Notes under the pieces: generated by a model
The model's database searches: none
Told to the model about the DNA's origin: nothing
Seen by the model: the letters and a program-made list of their open reading frames with translations, nothing else
Program-made: the position numbers and the translations under genes
Shown here: positions 16,936 through 27,085 of the stretch, piece by piece
Layout of the letters: every line of letters begins with the position of its first letter
How positions within the stretch are numbered: position 1 is the first letter of the stretch
Origin: Comamonadaceae bacterium
GTDB taxonomy: Bacteria; Pseudomonadota; Gammaproteobacteria; Burkholderiales; Burkholderiaceae_C
Direction of reading: 5' to 3'
Length of the DNA: 64,000 bases
NCBI GenBank assembly: GCA_947445115.1
Contig: CANFCG010000007.1
Span: forward strand, 24,868 to 88,867

Positions 16936-18159
16936 TCATTTCATAAACTGATTCATTTGGATGATGGGGAGAAGCACCGCCAGCACGATGAGAAGCACCA
17001 CCACACCCATCACCACAATCAAAAGCGGCTCTAGGATGGTGGCGAGCGCCATCGCACGGCGTTGTACATCATTGCCGAGTTGTTTGGCGGCGTGATCTAA
17101 CATCTTGGGGAGTTGCCCCGTTTGCTCGCCTAACCGTGCGAACATCGCCAGCAAACTTGGGAAGCGCCCTTGCTTGGATAGCGCATTGGCCAGCGTGGCG
17201 CCTTCGCGCACTTGCACCAATGCCTCTAGCGCATCGCGGCGTAGCGCACGGTTGGATAGCGTCATCGCAGCCGTTTGCAATCCACGCAAAATTGGTACGC
17301 CTGCAAGTGCCAGCATCGCCAGCGTGCCGCTAAATCTAGCAGCGTTGTAACCACGCGCAAGTCTGCCTATCAGCGGCAACTCTAGCCACGCGGCATCGAA
17401 GCGCTCACGGAAAGCATCTGCCCGCAAAGCCATACGCAGCAAGGCTCCCAGCAGCACCAATACCAGCAATAAAACCCATCCCCAATTGCGGATGAAGCTG
17501 CTGATACCCAGCATGGCCACCGTCAAAAACGGCAGGGCACGCTTGCTGCCAGCAAACACGCTCGCCACTTGCGGCACGACGTAGCTGACCAAAAAAATCA
17601 CAATCACGGTCGCAATCACGGTCACGATGGCGGGGTAGAGTGCCGCACCGATGAGTTTGGCACGCAGTGTTTGCTGCTCTTCCAAATCGTCGGCAAGTTT
17701 GTTTAACACCTCGCCCAAGTTGCCACTTTGCTCGCCCGCGCCAATGGCGGCGCAGTAAATATCGGAGAATTCGCGCGGATGCTGTGCCAAAGCCTGAGTA
17801 AAAGGCGAGCCGCCATTCACTTCCGATCTGAGTGCTGCCACCAAACCGCGCTGGGCTTCGCTCTCTGATTCATCGACCAATGCCGTGAGTGCGCGTTCTA
17901 GTGGCAGACCAGAGCCCACCAAGCCTGCCAGCTGACGAGTCCACACCATCAGTGCTGTGTTATTAAAAACGCGGCGTGGCGCAAAGAGACCCGCCTGCGC
18001 AGCCATGCCGTTAGTGGTACTCACCACCGCCGTCACATCGAGTGGAATAAGTGACTGCGCTCTGAGGTTGCTACGCGCACCGCGTGCAGTCTCAGCTTCG
18101 ATAATGCCCTTGCGGGTTTTGCCATCAGCTTCTAAGGCGGTAAATTGATAAGCGGGCAT
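16936..18159 (-). CDS. gspF: Type II secretion inner-membrane platform protein GspF
   Basis: GspF is the polytopic inner-membrane core of the type II secretion assembly platform. The 407-residue protein has two T2SSF domains, the first after the N-terminal cytoplasmic part, with GSPFTQALAQHPREFSDIYCAAIGAGEQSGNLGEVL, and the second with ARFGEQTGQL-like FARLGEQTGQLPKMLDHAAK, and about three membrane spans. It is the last gene of the gspG-to-gspF minus-strand run and follows gspE by 19 bp. Confidence 0.93.
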   Translation of the reverse strand: MPAYQFTALEADGKTRKGIIEAETARGARSNLRAQSLIPLDVTAVVSTTNGMAAQAGLFAPRRVFNNTALMVWTRQLAGLVGSGLPLERALTALVDESESEAQRGLVAALRSEVNGGSPFTQALAQHPREFSDIYCAAIGAGEQSGNLGEVLNKLADDLEEQQTLRAKLIGAALYPAIVTVIATVIVIFLVSYVVPQVASVFAGSKRALPFLTVAMLGISSFIRNWGWVLLLVLVLLGALLRMALRADAFRERFDAAWLELPLIGRLARGYNAARFSGTLAMLALAGVPILRGLQTAAMTLSNRALRRDALEALVQVREGATLANALSKQGRFPSLLAMFARLGEQTGQLPKMLDHAAKQLGNDVQRRAMALATILEPLLIVVMGVVVLLIVLAVLLPIIQMNQFMK

Positions 18160-18178
18160 GATGTTTTGAGCGTCCGCA

Positions 18179-19573
18179 TCAATCCCGCGTCACACGAACC
18201 AACTCTTCTCGGCTGGTGATGCCGGTCGCCACCAGCTGCTGTCCGTATTCGCGCATGAGAGTCATGCCGCCTGTCATCGCCGCTTCGCGGATCTGGGCTT
18301 CGCTGGCGCGTGTATGGATTAAAGCTTTGAGCGCGTCGTCGGTGACGAGTAACTCAAAAATGCCGATGCGTCCGCTATAGCCTGTGCGGGCACATTGCCC
18401 ACAGCCCACGCCAGCACAGGCTTTGCACAGCTTGCGTACGAGGCGCTGTCCCAAAACCCCCAAGAGCGATGAGCTAATTAAAAACGGCTCAATCCCCATG
18501 TCGATGAGCCGCGTGACGGCGCTGGCGGCATCGTTGGTGTGCAGCGTTGCCAGCACCAGGTGCCCTGTGAGCGAGGCTTGAATGGCAATTTGCGCGGTTT
18601 CAAAATCGCGGATTTCGCCAATCATGATGATGTCGGGATCTTGACGCAAGATGGCACGCAAGGCCTTGGCAAAGTTGAGCTCAATTTTGGGATTAACCTG
18701 CGTTTGCCCAATGCCCGCCAGCTCATATTCGATGGGGTCTTCCACGGTCATGATGTTGTTAGACGCCGCATCTAGCTTGCCCAGCGCCGAGTACAGCGTG
18801 GTGGTTTTGCCTGAACCCGTTGGCCCCGTCACCAAAATAATGCCGTGTGGTTGCGTCAGCAAATGCATGAAACGTTCTAGCGTCGCACCTTGCATGCCAA
18901 CGGCTTCTAAAGTGAGTTTAGATTCGCTTTTATCTAAGAGCCTGAGCACGGCACGCTCACCATAACTGGAGGGCAACGTCGAGACGCGCACGTCAATCGC
19001 ACGTGTGCCAATGCGAAGACTGATGCGGCCGTCTTGCGGCAAGCGTTTTTCGGCGATGTCGAGCTCCGCCATAATTTTGAGGCGCGAAATGAGGGCGGCG
19101 TGCAACGCGCGGTTAGGCTGCACCACTTCACGCAGTGCGCCGTCCACTCGAAAGCGTACGACCGAATGCCGCTCATAGGGCTCGATATGGATGTCGCTGG
19201 CGCCATCGCGCGCGGCTTGCGTGAGGAGGGCGTTCAGCATCCGAATAATGGGCGCGTCGCCGGCACTTTCTAGCAAATCTTCGACCGCAGGCAGCTCTTG
19301 CATCATGCGAGATAAGTCCGCGTCGTTTTGCACTTCGATCACCACCTGCTGGGCGCTGGACTCGCCACTGGCGTAGGCTTGGCTAATGCGCTGAGCCAGC
19401 AAGGCGTCATCGATTAACTCTTGTTTTAAGTTTTGATCGGCATACTTGCGCTGCACCTCTGATAGCCCGGAAGCCTTACTGGATGTGGCCTGCAACAGAG
19501 TCAATTGCGCACCATCGTCCACCAGCAAGAGCTGCTGTGTCCGAGCGAAAGCGTAAGGCAGAGGGTGGCGCAT
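18179..19573 (-). CDS. gspE: Type II secretion assembly ATPase GspE
   Basis: GspE powers pseudopilus growth. The 464-residue cytoplasmic ATPase has a Walker [16 protein letters not shown], an Asp box [12 protein letters not shown], Walker [13 protein letters not shown] and a His box LATLHTNDA. The zinc-binding element is [17 protein letters not shown]: two CxxC pairs separated by only about four residues, whereas classical GspE has about 30 between them. Its stop codon overlaps the gspD-side frame by one base. Confidence 0.93.
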   Translation of the reverse strand: MRHPLPYAFARTQQLLLVDDGAQLTLLQATSSKASGLSEVQRKYADQNLKQELIDDALLAQRISQAYASGESSAQQVVIEVQNDADLSRMMQELPAVEDLLESAGDAPIIRMLNALLTQAARDGASDIHIEPYERHSVVRFRVDGALREVVQPNRALHAALISRLKIMAELDIAEKRLPQDGRISLRIGTRAIDVRVSTLPSSYGERAVLRLLDKSESKLTLEAVGMQGATLERFMHLLTQPHGIILVTGPTGSGKTTTLYSALGKLDAASNNIMTVEDPIEYELAGIGQTQVNPKIELNFAKALRAILRQDPDIIMIGEIRDFETAQIAIQASLTGHLVLATLHTNDAASAVTRLIDMGIEPFLISSSLLGVLGQRLVRKLCKACAGVGCGQCARTGYSGRIGIFELLVTDDALKALIHTRASEAQIREAAMTGGMTLMREYGQQLVATGITSREELVRVTRD

Positions 19574-21666
19574 TATTTAGTGGGCTCCACTATTTGCGGC
19601 GATGACTGCAATTGCAATGGCGTATCCGGTGTCACCGCTGGCAGTGCTGGCGTGCCGTAGTTGTAGCGTATTGAGTTGAGCTTGTCTTGGTTTTCTGTAT
19701 CTAGCTGCAAGTTACGCATGTTTTGATAACGCTCCAACGACAAGGCTTCGGTACTGGCGCCATCACGCACAATGACAGGACGCAAAAACACCATTAAATT
19801 TGTTTTGACACGGCTCTTGCTTTCACTACGAAACAGCGCGCCAAACAAGGGAATATCAGCCAAGCCCGGTACGCGGTTTTGATTGCTCGCGGTGGTGTCT
19901 TGCAGCAGGCCACCCAGCACCACAATCGCACCGTCTTCGACCAGCACATTCGACTCTAGCGAGCGCTTATTGGTCACCAGTCCGGTGCTCGAATTCACCG
20001 AGGCAGGGTCAACGCTCGACACCTCTTGAAAGATGGTCATTTTGATAGTGCCGTTTTCGCTAATTTGCGGCTTGACCCTTAGGGTGATACCGACGTCTTT
20101 GCGCTCAATCGTTTGAAACGGATTGGTCGTACTGCCGCTGCTGCTGTTGGTGTATTGCCCCGTCAAAAAGGGCACGTTTTGACCGACCACAATTTTGGCT
20201 TCTTCGTTATCGAGCGTCAGCAAATTAGGCGTGGAGAGCACATTGCCGTCACCGGTAGTTTCTAAGAAGTTAGCCAAAAAGCCGAGTTGATTGGTGCTGC
20301 CAATTTTTTGCACCACGCCAATGTTTAAACCACTGCTGATTGCGCCTAGCGTGCCCGAGGCAGCGCCCGCTGTGATGGTGGCTAGATTGCCCGTTGACCC
20401 AAAATTAGTACCTGCCACGGTGTTACCCAAAGCGCCCTGCCACTGCACGCCAAACGCGGCTGCCTTGTTGGCATTGACCTCGGCAATCAAACTCTCCACA
20501 AACACTTGGGCGCGGCGGGCATCTAACTTGTCAATCACGGCACGCAGCTGGCGATACTGCGGCTCGGGCGCCGTAATGATGAGCGAGTTGGTGGCGGGAT
20601 CAGCCTGAATCTGCCCGCCCGTACTAGGCTGAGCACTGACCGCAATGGGTGATGAGGCGGCACTGCCGCTGGCAGAGCTAATAGGCGTTGAGACCGCAGC
20701 ACTGCTGCCCGCAAAGCCAGACCCCGCCTGGCCTGCAGCCAGGGTGGCCTGCAAAGCCGCACGCAGTGTGATCGCCAGTTTGGCAGCATCCGCATTCTTT
20801 AAATGCACGACATAAATATTACCTGCGGCACCATTGCCCTCGCCCACAGCAGCAGGCTGATCGAGCTGCCGAATGAGCGATTTAGCCAATGACAATCGCG
20901 CTGGATTGGCGGCGCGCACAATGAGCGCATTGCTGCGCGGCTCGGCAACGATGGTGGTTTTAAATGCGCTATCCGCCTGGCCTGCGCCTGGGGCACCCGA
21001 ACTGCCACCGGCCTCCATCAGCTTGGTCACCAGCGCTGCCAAATCAGTGGCAACGCCATTTTTGACGGGAATGATTTCTAAATCAGTTGCGTTCGAGACA
21101 TCCATCGCCGCAATGATGCGAGCCAATCGGGATAGGTTTTCGCGGTAATCGGTGATGATGAGCGAGTTGTTGCTCGCATTCACGTTAATCGTATTGTTGG
21201 GGCTAATCAAGGGGCGCAAAATGGCGACTAAATTATTGGCCGTCTCAAAATTAAGCGTAAAAATTTGCGTCACGATTTGATTACCCAGCGCCTTGGATTT
21301 TTCACCCGACGTCACCACGGTGGACTCGCCACCTTGCAGTTTGGCATCGGCCTCGGGCACCACTTTGTAGAGCCCGCCTGACTCCACTACCGTAAAGCCT
21401 TGCAAGCGAAGCGCACTCAAAAACTGATTGAACGCTTCTGCGGCACTAACGGGCTTTTCAGTCGATAGGTTCATCACGCCTTTCACGCGCGGATCGATCA
21501 CCACATTCTTGTTGGTCAGTGTGGCAATCGTGCGGGCGACCGATTCAATTTCGGCATTCGCAAAATTGAGCGTGACGGGAGCATTTGCGCGGACAGGCTG
21601 CGCGAGCAGACTCGTACTGCCCAGAGCACACAACGCCAAACACATCAAGAGCAAAAGTTTTTTCAT
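19573..21666 (-). CDS. gspD: Type II secretion outer-membrane secretin GspD
   Basis: GspD forms the outer-membrane gate. The 697-residue protein has a signal peptide ([20 protein letters not shown]), then N0 to N3 periplasmic domains ([21 protein letters not shown] and repeated [17 protein letters not shown]), a serine/alanine-rich insert in the N3 region, and the secretin domain with [12 protein letters not shown] and [10 protein letters not shown]. The ATG at 21666 is preferred because it starts a good signal sequence; an ATG seven codons upstream (21687) is also open. Part of the gsp run. Confidence 0.93.
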   Translation of the reverse strand: MKKLLLLMCLALCALGSTSLLAQPVRANAPVTLNFANAEIESVARTIATLTNKNVVIDPRVKGVMNLSTEKPVSAAEAFNQFLSALRLQGFTVVESGGLYKVVPEADAKLQGGESTVVTSGEKSKALGNQIVTQIFTLNFETANNLVAILRPLISPNNTINVNASNNSLIITDYRENLSRLARIIAAMDVSNATDLEIIPVKNGVATDLAALVTKLMEAGGSSGAPGAGQADSAFKTTIVAEPRSNALIVRAANPARLSLAKSLIRQLDQPAAVGEGNGAAGNIYVVHLKNADAAKLAITLRAALQATLAAGQAGSGFAGSSAAVSTPISSASGSAASSPIAVSAQPSTGGQIQADPATNSLIITAPEPQYRQLRAVIDKLDARRAQVFVESLIAEVNANKAAAFGVQWQGALGNTVAGTNFGSTGNLATITAGAASGTLGAISSGLNIGVVQKIGSTNQLGFLANFLETTGDGNVLSTPNLLTLDNEEAKIVVGQNVPFLTGQYTNSSSGSTTNPFQTIERKDVGITLRVKPQISENGTIKMTIFQEVSSVDPASVNSSTGLVTNKRSLESNVLVEDGAIVVLGGLLQDTTASNQNRVPGLADIPLFGALFRSESKSRVKTNLMVFLRPVIVRDGASTEALSLERYQNMRNLQLDTENQDKLNSIRYNYGTPALPAVTPDTPLQLQSSPQIVEPTK

Positions 21667-21694
21667 GGTGTGATTCTCATCATTCATAGTGGTC

Positions 21695-22489
21695 TCAAAT
21701 TTTCAAAATAGAGCTCATGCGCCCGTCGTTATTCAGTTGCCATTGCCCCATCATATGCAGCAAGTTGGACAGTGCCTCCTCGCGGCCTTTGGCGGCTGTG
21801 GCCTCACCCAAAAAGGCGATGCGTCCTTGCTCAATATTGCCCGTTCCGTTCAGCACCAGCGCGGCCTCACCGTTGGTCTCTAGCCGAAGTGCCTTGCCCG
21901 CCGTGCTGAGTTTGTAGCTCCCCAGCGGATGAAGCGTGGACAACGCCGTCGTCATATGGTTCGCTTGCAGCAGCGCCTGTCCCGAGACGCCAGACACGCC
22001 GCCGCTAGCTGTCCATTGCCCTGCTAGTCGATCCGTGCTAAACCGTAGATCACCTGCTAATTGCAACGTATTCCAAGGCGCGCCCAAACCCACCAGCATG
22101 CTCGCGGGCAGTGCTAGCTCCGAACTGCGCAGCGTCCAAGCCAGCGCACCGCCCTCTAAAACATCATCCAGCAAAGCAGTCATTTGGACAGGCGTCGCCG
22201 GTGTGCAACAAGGCGCACTCAACAAAACAGTCACGCCCCACCACTGCGGGCTGATGTCCCAATTCATCCTTGACGGCAACCGCGTAGCGCCCGAGCTGCC
22301 ATCGCCGCCCGCAAGCACCAACTGCGCAGAACCCGTCCACACCGTGCCGCGCGGCTCTTGCAGCAGCACGCGACCCTGGCTAGCCATACCGATACTTGAC
22401 GCCAACCAGCTGGCGGGCGCAAAGGCCGCCAGCGCCACCACCACGCCTAGCAAGCCACCACACCAAGACCAAAGGGAGTGGCGCCTCAT
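21695..22489 (-). CDS. gspN: Type II secretion protein GspN
   Basis: GspN is an accessory inner-membrane/periplasmic T2SS protein of unknown exact role. This 264-residue copy has one N-terminal membrane helix (about residues 8-30) and a long periplasmic part containing GRVLLQEPRGTVWTGSAQLVL, a family marker. Its start overlaps the end of gspM by 4 bp. Its position between gspM and gspD is standard for betaproteobacteria. Confidence 0.82.
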   Translation of the reverse strand: MRRHSLWSWCGGLLGVVVALAAFAPASWLASSIGMASQGRVLLQEPRGTVWTGSAQLVLAGGDGSSGATRLPSRMNWDISPQWWGVTVLLSAPCCTPATPVQMTALLDDVLEGGALAWTLRSSELALPASMLVGLGAPWNTLQLAGDLRFSTDRLAGQWTASGGVSGVSGQALLQANHMTTALSTLHPLGSYKLSTAGKALRLETNGEAALVLNGTGNIEQGRIAFLGEATAAKGREEALSNLLHMMGQWQLNNDGRMSSILKI

Positions 22490-22953
22490 TTGTTGAGCTC
22501 AAACACCAAGCTGCCATCCCATAGCAAACTTGCATTTTTTTTCCAGTGTGCTTCTAGGGGCACAAGCTGCGCCTTGATCCGTGCCTCGGCAAGCCAAGCG
22601 GCTAGGGCTTCGGGGCTTGCACCTGTAAAGCTGACTTGTACACGGCCGCCTTGCATGGCGACGCTGGCTTTGCCTAGTTTTTTGATCGCGCCATCCAGCC
22701 ACATCTGCACTTGCGCAGGACTGGCGCGGGGGACGGCACGAAGCTTGGCAGCCTCAGCCGCCAAACTTTGCATCTGTGCGATTTGCGAATCCAACTTCGC
22801 GTGCGCGCTGCTTGATTGGCGATAGGTTTGCAAAGCGGGCGCAATCAAAAGCCACCACACCAAGGCCAGCACGAGCACGCTGGCGGCGGCGGCCAGCAAC
22901 CTGCGCTCACGCGGACTTTGCCGCTCTAGCCAAGCACGGAGAAGGGCTGTCAT
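22486..22953 (-). CDS. gspM: Type II secretion protein GspM
   Basis: GspM partners GspL in the inner-membrane platform. This 155-residue protein has a short cytoplasmic start with SPRERRLLAAAAS, one membrane helix (about 18-37) and a ferredoxin-like periplasmic part. It overlaps its neighbours gspL and gspN by 4 bp on each side, a sign of coupled translation. Confidence 0.85.
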   Translation of the reverse strand: MTALLRAWLERQSPRERRLLAAAASVLVLALVWWLLIAPALQTYRQSSSAHAKLDSQIAQMQSLAAEAAKLRAVPRASPAQVQMWLDGAIKKLGKASVAMQGGRVQVSFTGASPEALAAWLAEARIKAQLVPLEAHWKKNASLLWDGSLVFELNK

Positions 22954-23714
22954 GGCGTACCTGCTTTCAAGTCATCCGTCTTTAATTCGTTGTTTGCAAA
23001 GTCCACCGTGTGCAAAGGCTTACCGGCCGTGGCTTTGCGAGCCAATTGCGCCTCTAGCCCTTGTTCGGCAAGGGCTCCGCTGGCCGTACGCAATTTAACC
23101 AACGCCTTTTCCATTTGTGCCGGTGCGTCCACCACGACTTGCGTTTCGGGGAACGTCTGGGTGAGGATGCTGGCGATTTGCCCCTGCCCTGCTTGCAAAG
23201 AGGCGCGGTCACGCCACGCCCACAGATTCAATCCGATGATGTGCACCAGCACCAGCACCAGCACCGCCATACGTGTCAAGCGCCACTCGGGTGCTCGCCA
23301 AACGTTGCGGGCCGCGGCTTGCGCTTGGGTTGTCCAAAGCGGTTGCGGGCGAAACTCAAACTGCGCCAAGTTCCAACCTGCAGCTTGTTGCGCGGCTGAT
23401 TCGGGCACGATGGCAGCAATTGTTTGCCCTTGGCTTGCGGCTTTATCCAGCAAGCCCTTTAGCCACTCCTTATTGCAGACCATGACATCAAACGGTCGGC
23501 CCGCCTTCATGGCCGCCGCCGCATCTGGCGCCAGTGCAAAGTGCAAGTCAATCGGGTCGTCTAACAGCTGCTCCTCCAAAGCCCCAGCCAGTGCGGCCTG
23601 CACGCGATGCGAGGGCGTTAGCGGTAACGTGACCGTGTGCCTAGAGAGGCGCTCTTGAGGCAACACCAAGTGCGCCGCCTGCGGAGTTGAGGGTGGGGCC
23701 ATGAATTGAGTCAT
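22950..23714 (-). CDS. gspL: Type II secretion protein GspL, short form
   Basis: GspL links the ATPase GspE to the membrane platform. This copy has 254 residues, whereas family members usually have about 380-450. The recognisable parts are LAGALEEQLLDDPIDLHFALAP, a WLKGLL segment, NLAQFEF before the membrane helix (about residues 151-167), and a periplasmic part. The N-terminal part of the cytoplasmic actin-like fold and the segment before NLAQFEF look missing. The gene cannot extend upstream because gspK ends 40 bp before the start. It probably still contacts GspM and GspE. Confidence 0.8.
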   Translation of the reverse strand: MTQFMAPPSTPQAAHLVLPQERLSRHTVTLPLTPSHRVQAALAGALEEQLLDDPIDLHFALAPDAAAAMKAGRPFDVMVCNKEWLKGLLDKAASQGQTIAAIVPESAAQQAAGWNLAQFEFRPQPLWTTQAQAAARNVWRAPEWRLTRMAVLVLVLVHIIGLNLWAWRDRASLQAGQGQIASILTQTFPETQVVVDAPAQMEKALVKLRTASGALAEQGLEAQLARKATAGKPLHTVDFANNELKTDDLKAGTP

Positions 23715-23754
23715 AGCCGCTATTCTATGAAGCCCACAAAGCAGCTAACGTCAC

Positions 23755-24726
23755 TCATACCCTGCGCCGCCAAATCGTTTTAACGTCGAGATTGGCTCGG
23801 CTCACCAAGGACAGCTCCTCCATCACCCAGTCGCCCAATCGCAAGCGACCCCGCACTTCAAAATATTGCGAAGCCACGCTGAAGTCTGCGCTGCTGAGGG
23901 CACTACTCATACTCAGCATGTTTTGTGCCTCTGTCAAACTTTGCAGTGGTGACTGTGCACGCATTTGCACCAGCTTTTGCGCCGCGGCTAGGTCGAGGCC
24001 AGGCACGCTGGCGTAAATGACCATTGCGCTGGCCGTATTGAGATTGATCGGTGTGCGCTCTGGCAAGAGGGTGATGTAGTTTTTGAGCGTATCTATGCTG
24101 CTATGTGGCAGACCAAGCCAGCCCAGCTGCTCCACGTAGAGTGGCCGTAAAGGACCGGCCGTATTGGCCTGTGAGCTAGTGCCCGCTTGCGCCTGGGGCT
24201 GGCTCGCGAGCCACGCGGAGGTCCACTGCTTGAGCTCTACGGCTGGCAAATTGAGCTGCTGATAGAGTTTTGACAAACTCTCGAGTGCGGGAGGTGACAG
24301 CGTGTTTTGGCCGTTTTGAGTTGTCACCAAATTTGTTAAATTAATTTTCGACTGCGCATCTACGATGCTGCCCGAAAGATAGGCCTCGTCAGCCCCCGAC
24401 TCGGCCAGCGCATCTGCCGCCAAAAACGACGAGAGCTTGGCTTCTTTCAGCGGCAAAGCCCAGGGCTCGCCTAGGTGATCAATCACACCGTTAATGCCGG
24501 CTGAGCGGGCGTCTTCGCGCAAAATCAACCGCGCCCAATCGAGTGCCCCCACCAGCACCCAGTTTGCCTGGCTTTGCGCACGAGAGGCCGACTCTTGCTG
24601 AAGCATTCGCCACTGCCGCCACTGCAAGCCCGCAGCCAAAGTCGCCACCAAGGTGACGACCAGCATGGCAACCAAAATTGCCGCACCACGCTGGCGTGCA
24701 AGGGAGTTTGCTCGCCAACGTCTCAC
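23755..24726 (-). CDS. gspK: Type II secretion minor pseudopilin GspK
   Basis: GspK caps the pseudopilus tip with GspI and GspJ. The 323-residue protein has a type-IV-pilin-like leader with RQRGAAILVAMLVV, and lacks the usual glutamate at position 5, which is normal for GspK. I set the start at GTG 24726, which overlaps the gspJ stop as GTGA; an ATG at 24756 would overlap gspJ by 34 bp. NLNTASAMVIYASVPGLDL marks the helix-hairpin-helix part of the family. Confidence 0.88.
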   Translation of the reverse strand: MRRWRANSLARQRGAAILVAMLVVTLVATLAAGLQWRQWRMLQQESASRAQSQANWVLVGALDWARLILREDARSAGINGVIDHLGEPWALPLKEAKLSSFLAADALAESGADEAYLSGSIVDAQSKINLTNLVTTQNGQNTLSPPALESLSKLYQQLNLPAVELKQWTSAWLASQPQAQAGTSSQANTAGPLRPLYVEQLGWLGLPHSSIDTLKNYITLLPERTPINLNTASAMVIYASVPGLDLAAAQKLVQMRAQSPLQSLTEAQNMLSMSSALSSADFSVASQYFEVRGRLRLGDWVMEELSLVSRANLDVKTIWRRRV

Positions 24727-25364
24727 TTCGTCGCCCCCAATATGGGCCGCACCCAATCACGCGTGAGCTTGCCGGTTGGCAGATTGAGTACCAGCCGCAC
24801 GCCGTCTGGTACTGCGCTCGCGCCAGTCGTCGTGGTTCCCGCGGCCGACTGCGCGTTGCTCCACGCATCGTCACGGAAGTAAATCAATTGCCAGCTGTTC
24901 ACCGGCATCAAAGTCACAACAAACTTTTCGTCTTCCGCTAGTGGTGTTCGGCTCCAGCGATCGGCTGCGCTCCATGCCGCCAGCAGCGCCGTGCGATCTG
25001 TCAGCGGCTGTGACGCCCAGCGTTGCCACGCCATGCCTGTGTCGGTATGGCGCAGCGTCCACGCGACCACCACCACACCGGCATTAGGCTGACTACTTTG
25101 GCGTATGAGGCGCAATCGTTGGCCATCAAAATCGATTGATGACAAGCTCGTTGTGCCGGCGACGCTTGCATCGATAAGCGCATCCAAATCGGCCGTCCAC
25201 TGCGCCAGACCCACTTGCACGCGCTGCAAGCTTTGTTCGTTGCTATTTGTCAATTCGCCCGCACGCCCCATGCCATCTAAGGCGCGCCAGGCCATGAGCG
25301 TCATGATGCTGACGAGCACGAGTGCGACGAGTACCTCGATCAAGGTGAAGCCGCGCTGCTTCAA
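24723..25364 (-). CDS. gspJ: Type II secretion minor pseudopilin GspJ
   Basis: The 213-residue protein starts MKQRGFTLIEVLVALVLV, with the prepilin peptidase site after Gly5. GspJ is one of the tip pseudopilins. The start overlaps gspI by 4 bp and the end overlaps gspK. No prepilin peptidase (gspO/pilD) is in this window, so processing must be done by an enzyme encoded elsewhere. Confidence 0.92.
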   Translation of the reverse strand: MKQRGFTLIEVLVALVLVSIMTLMAWRALDGMGRAGELTNSNEQSLQRVQVGLAQWTADLDALIDASVAGTTSLSSIDFDGQRLRLIRQSSQPNAGVVVVAWTLRHTDTGMAWQRWASQPLTDRTALLAAWSAADRWSRTPLAEDEKFVVTLMPVNSWQLIYFRDDAWSNAQSAAGTTTTGASAVPDGVRLVLNLPTGKLTRDWVRPILGATK

Positions 25365-25744
25365 AACCGCCCCACTAAAGTTGAGAGTTTGAGTAGCGTG
25401 TACGCTTGCTTGTCGTCGCCTGCCGCTTGGTAAACGACCGCGTCAACTTTGCGAAAACTGGGATTAGGCGTTGTCTGCACTTGCAGTTTGCCGTCATAAC
25501 TCACGCCCATTTGCTCGCAGGTAAAGCTCTTCTCTCCCGCATCGGGCAATAGCCGTGAGAGTCGCAGTTTGACGAGCTCGTTTTCAGCACACAGTTGCGC
25601 CCGAAACATATCGCCTTGGCGCTGCGCGTTATTGATTTGCGAGCCACTCACCCGCAATCCCGCGCCCAGCGTGATGGCAACAATCGCCAGCGCCACTAGC
25701 ACCTCAACCAGCGTGAAGCCACGCGACAAAGGGGTGGTATTCAT
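25361..25744 (-). CDS. gspI: Type II secretion minor pseudopilin GspI
   Basis: The 127-residue protein starts with a pilin-type leader MNTTPLSRGFTLVEVLVALAI, cleaved after Gly9. GspI is thought to start assembly of the pseudopilus tip. The ends overlap gspH and gspJ by 4 bp each. The family pattern AENELVKLRLSR matches the conserved helix region. Confidence 0.92.
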   Translation of the reverse strand: MNTTPLSRGFTLVEVLVALAIVAITLGAGLRVSGSQINNAQRQGDMFRAQLCAENELVKLRLSRLLPDAGEKSFTCEQMGVSYDGKLQVQTTPNPSFRKVDAVVYQAAGDDKQAYTLLKLSTLVGRF

Positions 25745-26178
25745 CGCGCTTTTTCCACCGCAAACGCACCCACACCATCAGTCACCACGTCACGGCTTTC
25801 TTGCCCATGTGTCAAACGCACACGCTGCGGCGCAATCACAGGATCGGGACCTAACACCAGCGGTTGATTCATTTGCACTTGGGTTTGCGCATCCAACCAT
25901 GTAGTCGGCAAAGGCTCTTTACTGCGAAGGCCGCTCCAGCGCATCACGGGCTGATTTTGTGAATCCTGCGCCACCGTCCACGTGACCACCACACCCGAAG
26001 CACGCGATTGGCTACGAGCTGCATCTAACAAAGCGCTGAGCCTGAGTGCCTCACGCTCAAGGCTGGTTTGCCCAGAGTCACGCATCGCCAGCGACACGCC
26101 CGCTGTGCCCAGCGCGATGATCGCAATGACAACGAGCAACTCCAGCAAAGTGAAGCCGCGAGAGAGTTTTATTGCCAC
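25741..26178 (-). CDS. gspH: Type II secretion minor pseudopilin GspH
   Basis: The 145-residue protein has the leader MAIKLSRGFTLLELLVVIAII with the cleavage site after Gly8 and Glu at mature position 5. It connects the tip to the GspG shaft. It overlaps gspG by 10 bp and gspI by 4 bp. Confidence 0.92.
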   Translation of the reverse strand: MAIKLSRGFTLLELLVVIAIIALGTAGVSLAMRDSGQTSLEREALRLSALLDAARSQSRASGVVVTWTVAQDSQNQPVMRWSGLRSKEPLPTTWLDAQTQVQMNQPLVLGPDPVIAPQRVRLTHGQESRDVVTDGVGAFAVEKAR

Positions 26179-26618
26179 GACCCCACATCCGCGTTTTTGC
26201 CTTCGCCGCCAGGTGCGCCATCCGCGCCAAAGGACATCACGTCAATCTCACTCTTCACCCCAGGATTGAGATATTGATAAGGCTTGCCCCACGGGTCTTG
26301 CGGGAGCTTGTCTAGATAAGGGCGCCATGCGCTCGGTACGCTTCCGACGCTAGGTTTGACCACCAAGGCTTGCAAGCCTTGGTCGGCGCTGGGGTAGCGT
26401 TGGTTGTCCAGTTTGTAGAGCTTCAAAGCCTGCGTGAGATTGGCAATATCGGTCTTGGCCGCCGTCACCCGCGCATCGTCTGCACGGTCGAGCACGTTGG
26501 GAACTATCAGCGCCGCTAGCACGCCAATGATGACCAGCACGACCATCAGCTCGATAAGCGTAAAGCCGCGCTGCACTGCGCCGCAGGCTTTCGTTTTGAG
26601 GTTGGATAAGTTTTTCAT
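26169..26618 (-). CDS. gspG: Type II secretion major pseudopilin GspG
   Basis: GspG builds the pseudopilus shaft. The 149-residue protein has a long leader (about 18 residues) before GFTLIELMVVLVIIGVLAALIVPNVL, and ends with the calcium-site region including DPWGKPYQYLNPG and SFGADGAPGG. It is the first gene of the gsp run on the minus strand, with the gspC start 20 bp away on the other strand. Confidence 0.95.
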   Translation of the reverse strand: MKNLSNLKTKACGAVQRGFTLIELMVVLVIIGVLAALIVPNVLDRADDARVTAAKTDIANLTQALKLYKLDNQRYPSADQGLQALVVKPSVGSVPSAWRPYLDKLPQDPWGKPYQYLNPGVKSEIDVMSFGADGAPGGEGKNADVGSWQ

Positions 26619-26638
26619 ACCTGAATGATAATCTGGCT

Positions 26639-27085
26639 ATGTTAAATCTTTGGCCTTCAAGAATCGCGACATTTATGCTTTGGGCGCTTGCAGCAGGTAG
26701 CGCTGCATTTTGGTTTTTACAAAACCTAGCGGTATCGTCATCGGATACGGCAAGCACCTCTCAAATGATGGCTGCGTCCAGCCCCAAGCAAAACGACAAC
26801 CTGACACCGCAAGTCGCGCTGGCGCTAGGCGCCATTAACCCTGTCGCACCCACCTCGGCCAGCGTGCTCGCAGCGATGCAAGCGCGATTTCAACTGCAAG
26901 GCATCGTGGCAAACGGCACACGTGGCGCGGTACTCATTTCAGTTGACGGCAAGCCCGCCAAGCCTTACCGCGTGGGCGCTGCCATTGAGGATGGTCTAGA
27001 GGTCACGTCTGTCAAGGCGCGCAGCGCGGCGATGGGTTCAAACGGCACCGAAGCGTTTACGCTGGAATTACCCTTGAAGAAATAA
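26639..27085 (+). CDS. gspC: Type II secretion protein GspC, short form
   Basis: GspC bridges the inner-membrane platform to the secretin. The 148-residue protein has one N-terminal membrane helix (about residues 9-30) and a homology region with FQLQGIVANGTRGAVLISVDGKPAKPYRVG. There is no PDZ or coiled-coil end, as in many short betaproteobacterial GspC proteins. It is divergent from the gspG-F run and overlaps ilvA by 18 bp at the 3' ends. Confidence 0.88.
   Translation: MLNLWPSRIATFMLWALAAGSAAFWFLQNLAVSSSDTASTSQMMAASSPKQNDNLTPQVALALGAINPVAPTSASVLAAMQARFQLQGIVANGTRGAVLISVDGKPAKPYRVGAAIEDGLEVTSVKARSAAMGSNGTEAFTLELPLKK

Noticed and set aside
22990..23658. 222-residue open frame on the plus strand
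   Set aside because: Antisense to gspL, cysteine- and alanine-rich, with no recognisable domain.
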